A DNA stretch of 64,000 nucleotides from NCBI GenBank assembly GCA_028865235.1, contig CP114562.1, forward strand, positions 124,001-188,000, written 5' to 3'. Of this stretch, positions 7,932 through 16,351 are shown one piece after another. The DNA comes from Candidatus Manganitrophus sp. Its GTDB lineage: Bacteria; Nitrospirota; Nitrospiria; SBBL01; Manganitrophaceae. The notes below the pieces were generated by a model. The model ran no database searches. It saw only the letters and a program-made list of their open reading frames with translations, and was not told the DNA's origin. Position 1 is the stretch's first letter; every line of letters starts with the position of its first letter. Position numbers and translations under genes: made by a program.

Positions 7932-8603
7932 TTGTCCGATCTGTTGGTAAAACACGCTGGTTTCACTGTCCCGGAGAGTATGGCTCTGCCGATGCTGCCA
8001 AGCCTTGTCGCGGCCGATCGCGGCGATCCGAAAGCGGCGGCGGCTGCCACAAGAAGCCAGAATGAATCAAAGGAGGAAACAAAGATAGAATCATCGCCTG
8101 AGACATCCGCCGCGGAGCGTCCTCGCTTTAATCCGCAGCCGCAGGAAATCCGCAGCCAGGAATCCAAGCCGGAGAAGGCAGAGATTCTTCCTTCTCTTGT
8201 TTCGGACGGAGCGACGCCGGCCATTTCGGAGGAGGCCACCATCGCCGGGTTGCGAGAGAAGATCCAAAAGGAGGTGGAGCCGAAAGGATCGGTTCCGATG
8301 GAGGTCATCACGCTCTGTTCAGAACGGTTTCGGAAACACCGCCTCAGCGAGCTGACCCTCGGAGAGCTGCAGCAGCTTGACCGCTCGATCGAGGATTATA
8401 AACGCTCCCCCTGGGCACATTGTAGCCGCTGTTCTTCGCTGCTTTATCCCGAGGCCAAAAGCGAGGTGAGCGGGGCGATCTGCCATGATCAAAATACGCT
8501 CTGCCGGGAGTGCCGAAAAAACGAATCTTCACGCTCCACACTCCCACCGATGCTCACGGTGGAGAGAAAACCGGCCGGACAGATTCAAGGGGCCGGCTTC
8601 TAG
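7932..8603 (+). CDS. Zinc-ribbon hypothetical protein, probably the C-terminal half of the preceding gene
   Basis: The nominal start is a TTG without a ribosome site. Upstream the frame reads on as WLFGIEAPEFPLSDLLVKHA, which looks like natural protein sequence. Residues 30-110 are a low-complexity acidic linker. The C-terminal end has CSRCSSLLYPEA and CRECRKN, a four-cysteine zinc ribbon. I infer a single protein of about 520 residues with 7040-7915, split by a homopolymer frameshift near 7870-7880. If the two are separate, this is an uncharacterised accessory protein. Confidence 0.5.
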   Translation: MSDLLVKHAGFTVPESMALPMLPSLVAADRGDPKAAAAATRSQNESKEETKIESSPETSAAERPRFNPQPQEIRSQESKPEKAEILPSLVSDGATPAISEEATIAGLREKIQKEVEPKGSVPMEVITLCSERFRKHRLSELTLGELQQLDRSIEDYKRSPWAHCSRCSSLLYPEAKSEVSGAICHDQNTLCRECRKNESSRSTLPPMLTVERKPAGQIQGAGF

Positions 8604-8622
8604 GCAAAAGGAGGATCATTTT

Positions 8623-8660
8623 GAGAGGCTCCGGGGCGTTTCCCGGAGTCTCTTTTTTTT
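8623..8660 (+). terminator. Intrinsic terminator before the primase gene
   Basis: An imperfect stem (GAGAGGCTCCGGG with TCCCGGAGTCTCT) is followed by eight T. The next ribosome site, GGAGG, begins directly after the T run. Confidence 0.75.
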
Positions 8661-8670
8661 GGAGGCATCG

Positions 8671-9696
8671 ATGCAGGAGTCATTGGAGAGCGTTAAATCG
8701 ATTCCGATCCAGCAGGTGGCGCGCCGCCTGGGATTGGAAGTGATCGGCCAGAGCGCGCGCTGCTTCTCGCATAAGCCCGATCGGAATCCCTCCCTTCGGC
8801 TGAACCTCAACACCAATCGTTATCACTGTTATGTCTGCCGCGGCATCTACGGGTCCGTGATCGACCTGGTCATGCAGGTGCTCGGGTGCGATTTCAAAGA
8901 AGCCGTCAGCTATCTTCGCAGGGAGCGCCAGCCGCTTCCCCCGGGTCGGCCGCGCCGGTCGGAAGCGGAGAGACCGGTCCTCTCTGCCGAGAGAAAGGGG
9001 GAACTTCTGGAGGCGTTTATGAAGTTCGCCCCAATGCAGGAGGAAGGAATGGATTATCTTCGTTCCCGGGGTTTGAAGACGGAAATCATCGAACAGATGG
9101 AGATCGGCTATCTTCGTCCCGGTCAGTACGCGAGCGCCTCCTGGGCGTTAAGCCGGCGATATGGCTTTCATTCGCTTAAGTCCGCGGGACTCACCAATTT
9201 TTATCTTTTCGAAAAACAGAAGCTCCCGATTCTTCTTTTTCCTTACCGGGTCGGAGGAGCGGTTCAACTGATTCAGGCGCGCTGCTTGCTCACCAAAGCG
9301 CAAGCGGAAGCCCGTCAGATCAAGCGCTTTGCCGCCACCGGCTGGGCCACCTTCTTCTACAACCACGACGAAATCGGGAAGGCTTCCATTCTCTTTCTCT
9401 GCGAAGGTGAAATAGACACACTGACCCTGCTGCAGCTCGGCTTCTCGGCGATCGGCAGCCCTGGAAGCTGGGGCTTTAACGAGGCGTGGCTTAATCTCTT
9501 CATCGGGAAAACGGTGGTTCTCTGCCTGGATGCCGATCCGGCTGGAGAGAAAGCGGCCGCATGGCTTTCGGAGGAATTCCGGAGCCGGAATGTCCTCTCT
9601 CTGAAACTCTATCTGCCTGTGGGATCCGATATCAACGAACATGTGCGAAAGGGGGGATACCTTGGAATCACTCAATCCGGAGCAACTCAATCCTGA
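8671..9696 (+). CDS. DNA primase-like protein (CHC2 zinc finger plus Toprim)
   Basis: A 341-residue protein. An N-terminal CHC2 zinc finger has C31, H34, C53 and C56 (RCFSHKPDRNPSLRL, YHCYVCRG). A Toprim catalytic domain follows, with the acidic residues in LCEGEID (around E245) and LDADPAGEKA (D287, D289). This is the DnaG-type primase layout without the C-terminal helicase-binding domain, typical of plasmids and integrative elements. The ATG at 8671 is chosen because GGAGG lies 6 bases before it; the open frame further upstream runs through the terminator hairpin. It overlaps the helicase gene, so the two are probably expressed and act together in element replication. Confidence 0.88.
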   Translation: MQESLESVKSIPIQQVARRLGLEVIGQSARCFSHKPDRNPSLRLNLNTNRYHCYVCRGIYGSVIDLVMQVLGCDFKEAVSYLRRERQPLPPGRPRRSEAERPVLSAERKGELLEAFMKFAPMQEEGMDYLRSRGLKTEIIEQMEIGYLRPGQYASASWALSRRYGFHSLKSAGLTNFYLFEKQKLPILLFPYRVGGAVQLIQARCLLTKAQAEARQIKRFAATGWATFFYNHDEIGKASILFLCEGEIDTLTLLQLGFSAIGSPGSWGFNEAWLNLFIGKTVVLCLDADPAGEKAAAWLSEEFRSRNVLSLKLYLPVGSDINEHVRKGGYLGITQSGATQS

Positions 9697-11542
9697 ACAG
9701 AAGGAGGCGGTCCTCTCCCGGGGAGGCCCGCTTCTTATTCTTGCGGGACCCGGAACAGGAAAGACACACACGATCGCCAATCGTATCGCGGCGCTGGTTC
9801 ATGAAGGCGAGGACCCGGAAAAGATCCTCGCGATCACCTTTACGAATAAAGGCGCCCAGGAGATGCGGGATCGGATTCTCGCATTGACCGGTAAGCGGCT
9901 CACTTGGATTCGCACGATTCACGGAACCTGCGCGCAGATCTTGCGCCTCCATATCCATAAACTGCCAGGGTATTCGGAGGGGTTTACAATCGGCTCGACG
10001 GAGCAGGCAAACAAAATCCTCAAAGAAGCGATCCATGGACTCAATATCAACGAAACTGCCGTCGATTTGGCCGATCTCTCCCGCAAGGCCGCTCGCGTTA
10101 AGGCGCAAGAGAATCCCGGCGAGGCGCTCGTTCGTGAAGGAGAGGACTTCGTTCGGATCTTTAACGCCTATCAGGAGCGAATGCGGATCCAGGGGTGCAT
10201 CGACTTCAACGATTTGGTCTATCTGACGCTTCGCCTTTTCAATGAGGATGCGGGAACATTCAGCGAGGTCCGCAACCTCTGGCGCCATCTCATCGTGGAT
10301 GAGATCCAGGATTGTGACCTCGCGCAATATACGCTGATCTCGCTGCTCGGAAAGGAGCGCGGCATCGCGGTGGTCGGCGATGACGACCAATCGATCTACT
10401 CTTTCCGATCAGCCACCCCGGAAGTGCTGCGTCGCTTCGTCGATGATTTCTCCCCGGAGGTCATCACCCTGCGGGAGAGTTTTCGTCTACCCAAAGCGGT
10501 CATCGCCGCGGCAAACAACTTAATCAAAAACAATCGGAGCCGTTTTCAGAAGGAGATCTATTCCGTCCGCAATGTAGAGGGGGCCCTCACCGTGCTAGGA
10601 TTCGGATCGGAAGTGGAGGAGGCCGATTTCGTGGCGCGGGAGATTCAGGCGCTTGTGCGATCGGATACTCCATTAGAACAGATCGCCATTCTCGCCCGCC
10701 GTCATGTCCAGCTTGCAACGGTAGAAACCGCGCTCAAGCGGTTGAAGATACCCTGCAGAAAGACGGGTGATCGCTCCTTCTACGAAATCAGGGAGGTCCG
10801 AGACATGCTGGCCCTTATGACGGCGGTCGCCCTTCCGGAGAACACCCCGGCATTAGAGCGGGTTTTAAAACTGGAGCCAGGAATCACGTCCCGCCTTGTC
10901 GATGTGTTGGAGGATCTTGCCGAGCGGGAGGAGGTGAGCCTCTATCACGCGGCCGAAATGGCCGTAGACAACAGTTATGTCGATGGAGAAACGCGGGACG
11001 CCCTGCTTCGGCTATTGGAGCGTCTGGACCGGCTCCGTAGCAGGATCTCCGATCTTTGTATTTCCGATTTGATGCGAGCGGCGTCGGTCGAATTTCGGTA
11101 TACACAGTATCTGCAGAAATTCTGTCGAAGCAAGGAGGATATCGATAAACGGATCGGTCATCTCAAGGAGCTGGCACAGATGGCCGACCAATTTGAGTTG
11201 AACGCGGGACCCAATGTGGTCAACTTCATCAATGAGATGGCGATTGCCGCGATTCTGGGAGGATCTCCCAAAGAGAAAGAAGGCGCTCGCCTCATCACCC
11301 TGCATGGGGCAAAAGGGCTGGAATTCAGGGTCGTCTTCGTCGTCGGTGTACTGCAGGGGACCCTTCCTCACGTCAAAGGAACGGTGGAGGAGGAGCGCCG
11401 GTTGATGTATGTCGGTATAACGCGGGCGAAAGAGCGGGTCTATATCAGTCATGCTCGATATGTCCAAAATGAAGTTCGTGAACCGTCCTTCTTCATACAC
11501 GAACTGGGGAGAATTCCGAAAACCAGGGGAGGGGGATGGTAG
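9662..11542 (+). CDS. UvrD/Rep-family DNA helicase
   Basis: A superfamily 1A 3'-5' helicase of about 626 residues. Motifs in order: Walker A AGPGTGKT, motif II VDEIQD, motif III VVGDDDQSIYSFRSA, motif V TLHGAKGLEFRVVFVVG and motif VI RRLMYVGITRAKERVYISHA. I choose the TTG at 9662 because GGGGGG at 9651-9656 is at a good distance; an in-frame ATG at 9641 has no ribosome site. The overlap with the primase gene suggests translational coupling and a joint role in replicating or repairing the element. The C-terminal end is shorter than in chromosomal UvrD. Confidence 0.92.
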   Translation: MESLNPEQLNPEQKEAVLSRGGPLLILAGPGTGKTHTIANRIAALVHEGEDPEKILAITFTNKGAQEMRDRILALTGKRLTWIRTIHGTCAQILRLHIHKLPGYSEGFTIGSTEQANKILKEAIHGLNINETAVDLADLSRKAARVKAQENPGEALVREGEDFVRIFNAYQERMRIQGCIDFNDLVYLTLRLFNEDAGTFSEVRNLWRHLIVDEIQDCDLAQYTLISLLGKERGIAVVGDDDQSIYSFRSATPEVLRRFVDDFSPEVITLRESFRLPKAVIAAANNLIKNNRSRFQKEIYSVRNVEGALTVLGFGSEVEEADFVAREIQALVRSDTPLEQIAILARRHVQLATVETALKRLKIPCRKTGDRSFYEIREVRDMLALMTAVALPENTPALERVLKLEPGITSRLVDVLEDLAEREEVSLYHAAEMAVDNSYVDGETRDALLRLLERLDRLRSRISDLCISDLMRAASVEFRYTQYLQKFCRSKEDIDKRIGHLKELAQMADQFELNAGPNVVNFINEMAIAAILGGSPKEKEGARLITLHGAKGLEFRVVFVVGVLQGTLPHVKGTVEEERRLMYVGITRAKERVYISHARYVQNEVREPSFFIHELGRIPKTRGGGW

Positions 11543-11563
11543 TCACGGGAAAGGCGGGAGCAG

Positions 11564-11598
11564 AGGAGGGCTGGCTAATGGCCAGCCCTCCTTGTTTC
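11564..11598 (+). terminator. Intrinsic terminator after the helicase gene
   Basis: A perfect 12-bp stem AGGAGGGCTGGC (11564-11575) with GCCAGCCCTCCT (11581-11592), a 5-base loop, then TGTTTC. Confidence 0.8.
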
Positions 11599-11650
11599 AG
11601 CAAATAGCAAGGCAATAAAGCAGTGCAAGGCAGGAGCACCGAGGAAGCTG

Positions 11651-11690
11651 AGCCCCTCTTTTACAAAGCGGGGCTAAACCCTTTGTAAAA
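11651..11690 (+). promoter_or_regulatory. Two mutually exclusive hairpins upstream of the recombinase remnant
   Basis: A perfect 10-bp inverted repeat TTTTACAAAG (11659-11668) / CTTTGTAAAA (11681-11690) ends directly before the GGAGG ribosome site of the recombinase. An alternative stem, AGCCCC (11651-11656) with GGGGCT (11670-11675), cannot form at the same time. This could be an attenuator, a recombinase binding site or both. The loop also contains the 11-base repeat described at 14873. Confidence 0.45.
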
Positions 11691-11700
11691 GGAGGTTCCC

Positions 11701-12451
11701 ATGACACATGCGAGCGAAAAACGAAAAATTGTAGCGTATTGTCGAGTATCCACTTTGGAACAAAAGAAAAAAGGCTATGGAATCTATATTCAGATTCGCG
11801 ATGCGACGCTCTGCGCTGAATATCATGGCCTCTTGGTGGAAGAATTCTATAAAGATGAGGGAGAAGGCGGGGTCAAGAAGATCGAAAGGACTTAAAAAAG
11901 ACTCATGAGAAACTGCAAGAAAGACAGAATTGGAACAGTCATTCTACCATTGTTAGATCGCCTTTCTCGTGAAGTGAGAATTGCAGAGACCTCTTCTATG
12001 AATTCAAGAGATTTGGCGGACGATCGCTAACATGCCGCAATACAACGGAGAACGAAAAGACATTCTAATTAGGCAGATCTTAAAAGCCATTGGAGAAGAC
12101 AATCGACGGGATATAATCGAGCGGATTTGGAAGGAGAGACAAGAGCGCGTGAAAAAGGGGTGCTTTCCCGGCGGCAACACGCCTTATGGTTATAAACGGA
12201 AAGGGAAACACTTTGCAACCAATTTAGGGAAAGCCGAAGTCATCCTACATATTTATTCTCGGCGCAGCCGGGAAAATTTCTGATGCGATTGCTAATGAGC
12301 TAAACTGAGGTGGGCATCGCAGGAGAAATGGTGAACCTTGGACACAGCGGCAGGTTAAAACAATTCTCAAACGGGATAGGCTTTACCGCGAGGGAGTGAT
12401 CCGATATGGAACTGCAGAGGGTCTCAATCCCGTCTTGGCTCTTATTAAATA
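11701..12451 (+). pseudogene. Decayed serine site-specific recombinase
   Basis: Pieces of one large serine recombinase lie in different frames. The resolvase N-terminus is present with the catalytic serine (VAYCRVSTLEQ, Ser17). A middle part reads LDRLSREVRIAE around 11960-11990. The recombinase domain (IGEDNRRDIIERIWKERQE, then GGNTPYGYKRKG) is open from 12032 to 12283. A C-terminal piece reads WTQRQVKTILKRDRLYREG near 12335-12395. At least three frameshifts and a stop interrupt it. The ribosome site GGAGG at 11691-11695 is intact. This damage is denser than in the neighbouring genes, so I read it as real decay. It probably once mobilised the cargo that follows. Confidence 0.75.
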
Positions 12452-12622
12452 GAGATCTTACTGAAAGAAATCTACTGGAGGCGATCCTCCTAGAATTGCG
12501 TCAGAAAGTATCAACGAGAACAGTTTTCATTGACCAGTAGAATAGATTAATATACCCTAGATTGGATATTGGTAGTGGTTCACTTTTTAAAAGGGAAAGT
12601 CTAAGTTGACGAGGAAAAGCTT

Positions 12623-13555
12623 ATGCCTTTTCAGCAAAGAACACGGATTAATCTTTTGGTGAAATCTGCCCGACGCTGTTGTGTGTGCTTGAAGTTTTGT
12701 GGAACCAAAATTGAGGTAGACCACATTATTCAAGAGGCGGATGGAGGTCCTAATGATGAGGAAAATGGCATTCCCCTGTGTTTCGACTGCCATGCAGACG
12801 TTCACTCTTATAATAAGAGGCATCCGCGAGGGACAAAATTTCAACCAGAAGAACTCCGAAAGCACAAAGAACGTCTTTTCCGTTGGGTGGAACAAGGACC
12901 AATAATCTTAGACTCCATAGGGCGGGAGGTATTAGTGATGGAAAAGGAGGCTCTATATAGAGAAGAAGAACAACCGCCTCCTTTTCCATTAGTAGACCTC
13001 CAACACGATGCGAAGGTTGCGCGTTACAAGGGATATATTCGATCAGCAGAGAAAGCAAAGGATCAGCGCCTATTTGGGGAAGCGGCTCAGCTATTCGAGG
13101 CTGCCTTTTCAATCGCCGAATCCGACGCATGTTTTAAGGACTATGCCAGTGGTGGTCACTATTATTATCGAAAGATTTTGTTCTGGCAATGTCTCTTGGA
13201 ATTAAATATAGATAAAAGGGACGAAGAGATAGCTAGGACTATTTTCAACATGGCGATGGACGAAAATAGTATAAGCGCTCTCCATCAACAGGATGGCCCA
13301 AGCGGCGATCTGACGCATTCCGATTACTTCTATCTTCTTCTTCAGGAGAAGACTTTTCTCTTTGACGATCGTATCCGAGAGCGCATTCCGTTAGAGAAAC
13401 GACTCAACCGTATTCGCGATCTGATGTATTTAATAGAAGATCCACATCGTGTCGGATTGGACCAACAGTTATTGGGAAGAGCACACGACCTAGAGCGGGA
13501 AATCCGGGAACAATTGGCTGAAATTGCTCCTGGAATAGAATATTCGAGACCGTAG
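12623..13555 (+). CDS. HNH endonuclease with a helical-repeat C-terminal region
   Basis: A 310-residue protein. Residues 8-65 are an HNH nuclease: CCVC at 19-22, DHI with the catalytic histidine at 34, the central N49 and the CFDCH...H end (C53, C56, H57, H61). Residues 75-95 continue as a charged helix. From about residue 115 the protein is all-helical (YIRSAEKAKDQRLFGEAAQL), which looks TPR-like. No close family is recognised for the second half. It lies 32 bases before another unknown gene, probably in one operon, between a dead recombinase and an 11-base repeat. A role in defence or conflict is inferred. Confidence 0.75.
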   Translation: MPFQQRTRINLLVKSARRCCVCLKFCGTKIEVDHIIQEADGGPNDEENGIPLCFDCHADVHSYNKRHPRGTKFQPEELRKHKERLFRWVEQGPIILDSIGREVLVMEKEALYREEEQPPPFPLVDLQHDAKVARYKGYIRSAEKAKDQRLFGEAAQLFEAAFSIAESDACFKDYASGGHYYYRKILFWQCLLELNIDKRDEEIARTIFNMAMDENSISALHQQDGPSGDLTHSDYFYLLLQEKTFLFDDRIRERIPLEKRLNRIRDLMYLIEDPHRVGLDQQLLGRAHDLEREIREQLAEIAPGIEYSRP

Positions 13556-13587
13556 AGTCCTATAAAGTTGGAGAGAAAGTTTGCTTT

Positions 13588-14673
13588 ATGATTAGTTACG
13601 AACTAACAAATCATTCTCAGAAGCCAATTCCGGAGGAACCTCCGGGTTCTTTTATTGCCCCTCATTCGGGAGAACCAGAGAATATCATCCAAATTCCAAG
13701 CCCTGAGCAATTGGAGCAGTGCTTTCAGGAGATTTTAAAAATTATAGGTCTGGATTTCGTGACACTTATCAATGAGAGCCTCATTATTCGTGCGCGAATG
13801 CCGAATCCCAAAATTTCTAAAACTAATCTGAAGAAAGCCGCCAGACTTTTACACAACCGATTACAGGTCTGGTGCTCTCAGCCAGAAGATATATTACTCC
13901 AAAACCCCAATGCTTTCTGGAGAGATTTTAACGAGATAGTAGAAACCGTGGTATTGGCCTCAGGACTAAATTTTTCCAAGCGTGATCGTGTATCTATCCT
14001 TGAAGTGGTTCGAAGAAACGAAAAGGTCCTCTCAAAAATCAGAAAGTATGGGGCAATAACAAAAAAAGAATGGGAAGCCATTCTAACGGGAGTAATAGCG
14101 CCCTATCATCTCTCATGGAATACTATCGGTACCAATTCAATTGAAGATTATATTGGTCACTGGAAGGCGAAACGTATTGTCGGAACCCTACAGATAGCGA
14201 GTCGTGTCTGGAAATCGATGCAAAGAAAATTACCTAAGAATCCGGTAGAGAAACTTTCAAGGTTGAAGCGCACCTACGCCGATGCTTCGATCGTTTTTGA
14301 GCATATTCTTACTTATAATCTGCAGCTGTTGAGTGCACTACCTGGTTTTCCTATTAAACCGCCACCGAAAACCGCAACACTTGGCCGACTAGTCTACGAC
14401 GCTAAACAGATCTCTTTTTTGAGTTCTCTTTTATCAGAAATCGATGTTGGCCTCCGGAATGCAATCCAGCATGGCAATTCAAAAATCGCATTACCACCCC
14501 GTATTATATGGCCAGAAGCTCAAGGCAATATGGAGGAATCGGTAAGAATTTTCGAAAAACGGGTGAAACGGTTAGTAGCGATTGATCTACTTCTGTTAAT
14601 GGGTCCGCAGACCGCAGGATTGATGCTATTAGAAGGCGCTCATAAGAAGTTATTGGCGACAACAAATGATTGA
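13588..14673 (+). CDS. Unknown protein with a HEPN-like R-x4-H motif
   Basis: A 361-residue, largely helical protein with no signal peptide or membrane segment. Residues 283-300 (SEIDVGLRNAIQHGNSKI) contain R290-N-x3-H295. R-x4-6-H with a polar residue after R is the catalytic signature of HEPN RNases, and RNAIQHG resembles the RNAxAHG form of that motif. The rest is not recognised. It is 32 bases downstream of the HNH gene with no terminator between them. Base composition is more AT-rich than the flanking element genes, which suggests separate acquisition. HEPN assignment is tentative, because a single short motif can occur by chance. Confidence 0.6.
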   Translation: MISYELTNHSQKPIPEEPPGSFIAPHSGEPENIIQIPSPEQLEQCFQEILKIIGLDFVTLINESLIIRARMPNPKISKTNLKKAARLLHNRLQVWCSQPEDILLQNPNAFWRDFNEIVETVVLASGLNFSKRDRVSILEVVRRNEKVLSKIRKYGAITKKEWEAILTGVIAPYHLSWNTIGTNSIEDYIGHWKAKRIVGTLQIASRVWKSMQRKLPKNPVEKLSRLKRTYADASIVFEHILTYNLQLLSALPGFPIKPPPKTATLGRLVYDAKQISFLSSLLSEIDVGLRNAIQHGNSKIALPPRIIWPEAQGNMEESVRIFEKRVKRLVAIDLLLLMGPQTAGLMLLEGAHKKLLATTND

Positions 14674-15125
14674 ATTTCGTAAGGGAATAATACATCGAGT
14701 GGCAATTATTCCTTTTTGAACAGTTAGCCAGATTTCAACGGTAGGGCGTAGAATCCCACTCAAGACTAATAGGTATAAGTTAGTAGTTTTTTCCTTGGCT
14801 TAGTTTTAGAATTGGTATATTCGGCATATATGGAAGGGAAGTAGATTTTCGGTGTTCAGGCCTGCTTTGTAGAGCGGGGCTAATTAACCGCCTTCTCTAA
14901 TAAGCGAAGCATCTTTTCTTGTTTTCAGTTCTCCGACCCCAAAACTTAATCACATATTCTCTCTTTCTATATAGAAAATTCCTTCCAAATAAAATTCTCA
15001 GGATCAAGAGGGTCTATCAGAAGAATAGATCCTACCAATTTTTCTAGCGACATAAAACCCTCGAAACTCTCCCTTCGCATGTTTATTCTCGTTCGGGTTA
15101 AAAGGCGTGATTACCGTTCATGAAG
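14674..15125. other. Non-coding AT-rich stretch
   Basis: Apart from the 11-base repeat at 14873 I see no gene or structured RNA. Short frames present have no ribosome sites or recognisable sequence. Confidence 0.4.
14873..14883. repeat. 11-base direct repeat (second copy; first at 11667-11677)
   Basis: AGCGGGGCTAA occurs at 11667-11677, just before the recombinase remnant, and again here, about 200 bases after the HEPN-like gene. The two copies bracket the recombinase, HNH and HEPN-like genes (about 3.2 kb). They may be the ends (attL/attR-type) of an inserted cargo unit, but the repeat is short. Confidence 0.35.
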
Positions 15126-15165
15126 AAGAGGCCCTGAGGAGGAGATCCCAGGGCCTCTTTCTTTT
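15126..15165 (+). terminator. Intrinsic terminator
   Basis: An 11-bp stem AAGAGGCCCTG (15126-15136) with CAGGGCCTCTT (15149-15159), then TCTTTT. The sequence just after it (CGTCCGAA...CTCAGAG) resembles that after the terminator at 6543. The 170 bases up to the RadC-like gene hold nothing else that I can name. Confidence 0.75.
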
Positions 15166-15337
15166 CGTCCGAAACGAATCGCTCAGAGCAAAACAAAATA
15201 GGAGCCGATTCGTGCCTCATCATGATGAGAGGAAACTTCCTGCGATGGTCCCCATCGGAGACGGAAGCCCTCAGTGGTAAGAGAAGTGATGAGAATCTGA
15301 ACGTTTCTTCGATTAAACCGGATTATTTGGAGGTTGA

Positions 15338-15763
15338 ATGCACTGGGTCAAGTTGAGACAGGTCAAAACAAGGCGCCCCCGCTGGGCAAAGCCGGTGACT
15401 TCTAAAGAAGAGATCTATGCGATGCTCAGAAGATATTATCGCTTTCATGACCGCGAAGAGGCATTGATCATCTGCCTCGATATGAAGAATGTTCCGACGC
15501 ATATTCATTCTCTGGCGGTGGGTAGCATCAGCCTATGCATTATTCATCCGAGGGAGGTGTTTAAGGTCGCGCTCTTATCGAACGCCGCGCAGATGATATT
15601 GGTCCACAACCATCCTTCCGGAGATCCCACTCCTTCTAAGGAAGACTGGGACATAACGGAGCGACTCCGGAGGGCTGGAGAGATAATGGGTGTCGGTCTT
15701 CTCGACTCTCTGATCATCGGGGAGGGAGAGGTTCGGTCGATCCTCAAGACGGGAAGGCCATGA
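15338..15763 (+). CDS. RadC-like JAB/MPN domain protein
   Basis: A 141-residue protein consisting of the RadC-type JAB1/MPN domain only, without the N-terminal helix-hairpin-helix of full RadC. The metal-binding signature is clear: VHNHPSGDPTPSKEDW gives H90, H92, S100 and D103. GGAGG precedes the ATG by 5 bases. Short RadC-like proteins are common on plasmids and integrative elements, where they are named DNA repair proteins although their biochemical role is unsettled. It lies between replication genes and the AAA+ cassette. Confidence 0.9.
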   Translation: MHWVKLRQVKTRRPRWAKPVTSKEEIYAMLRRYYRFHDREEALIICLDMKNVPTHIHSLAVGSISLCIIHPREVFKVALLSNAAQMILVHNHPSGDPTPSKEDWDITERLRRAGEIMGVGLLDSLIIGEGEVRSILKTGRP

Positions 15764-15847
15764 CCGGAAAGGACAACCATCTTCAGGGCCCATGGCCGCT
15801 CTTACGATCGGCGCCCTTATATTGAGAATTTTGTCGGAGATTGAAAT

Positions 15848-16270
15848 ATGAAACTTGAAATCTTAAACCGGATTCATCCACTCGTTGAGGAAGCCTGGAC
15901 GAAAGGATTTCGGATCTCCATCGACGGGGACAAAATTGCCGTAAGAGACCTGGTCGGCCCGGGTTCCGAGGGAAGCGCGGTCAGACAGCGTGAAGCGGAC
16001 GATCTCGGCCGGAGAATTGACCAAAATAAAGAGGAGGTGTGGGCCTATCTTCAGAGTCTGGAAAGCGTCCAGGTGAAAATCGAAAGCAAAGTCTTAGGAG
16101 AATCCGTCTGGATCGTCGGATCCGAGACGGTGCTGAAGCGCCTTCCCCCAAATCAGGTGGCTTATCTGCCGGAGGAGATCTACAAGATCAAACAGGCCAA
16201 TTGGTCCGCTGAGACCATCCGGAAGATACACCAAGTGAAGAAGTTCTTTGGAGGATCCATTCTAAAGTAG
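15848..16270 (+). CDS. Hypothetical protein, possibly with a TubC-like N-terminal fold
   Basis: A 140-residue protein. The first 70 residues (helix, then GFRISIDGDKIAVRD, then NKEEVWAYLQSL) follow the helix-hairpin-helix pattern of TubC-type docking domains, also seen in short plasmid proteins. This is only a resemblance. The second half is basic and helical. There is no strong Shine-Dalgarno before the ATG. A terminator follows 25 bases after the stop, so it is the last gene of its transcript. Confidence 0.55.
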   Translation: MKLEILNRIHPLVEEAWTKGFRISIDGDKIAVRDLVGPGSEGSAVRQREADDLGRRIDQNKEEVWAYLQSLESVQVKIESKVLGESVWIVGSETVLKRLPPNQVAYLPEEIYKIKQANWSAETIRKIHQVKKFFGGSILK

Positions 16271-16294
16271 CTGGAAGTCATCGACTTTCCTGAT

Positions 16295-16331
16295 AGAGGC
16301 CCTGTGGATTTCTTCACAGGGCCTCTTTTTT
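16295..16331 (+). terminator. Intrinsic terminator
   Basis: A perfect 12-bp stem AGAGGCCCTGTG (16295-16306) with CACAGGGCCTCT (16315-16326), then six T. It sits about 20 bases before the AAA+ ATPase start. Confidence 0.85.
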
Positions 16332-16351
16332 GAAACCGAAGAGGAGATCTG

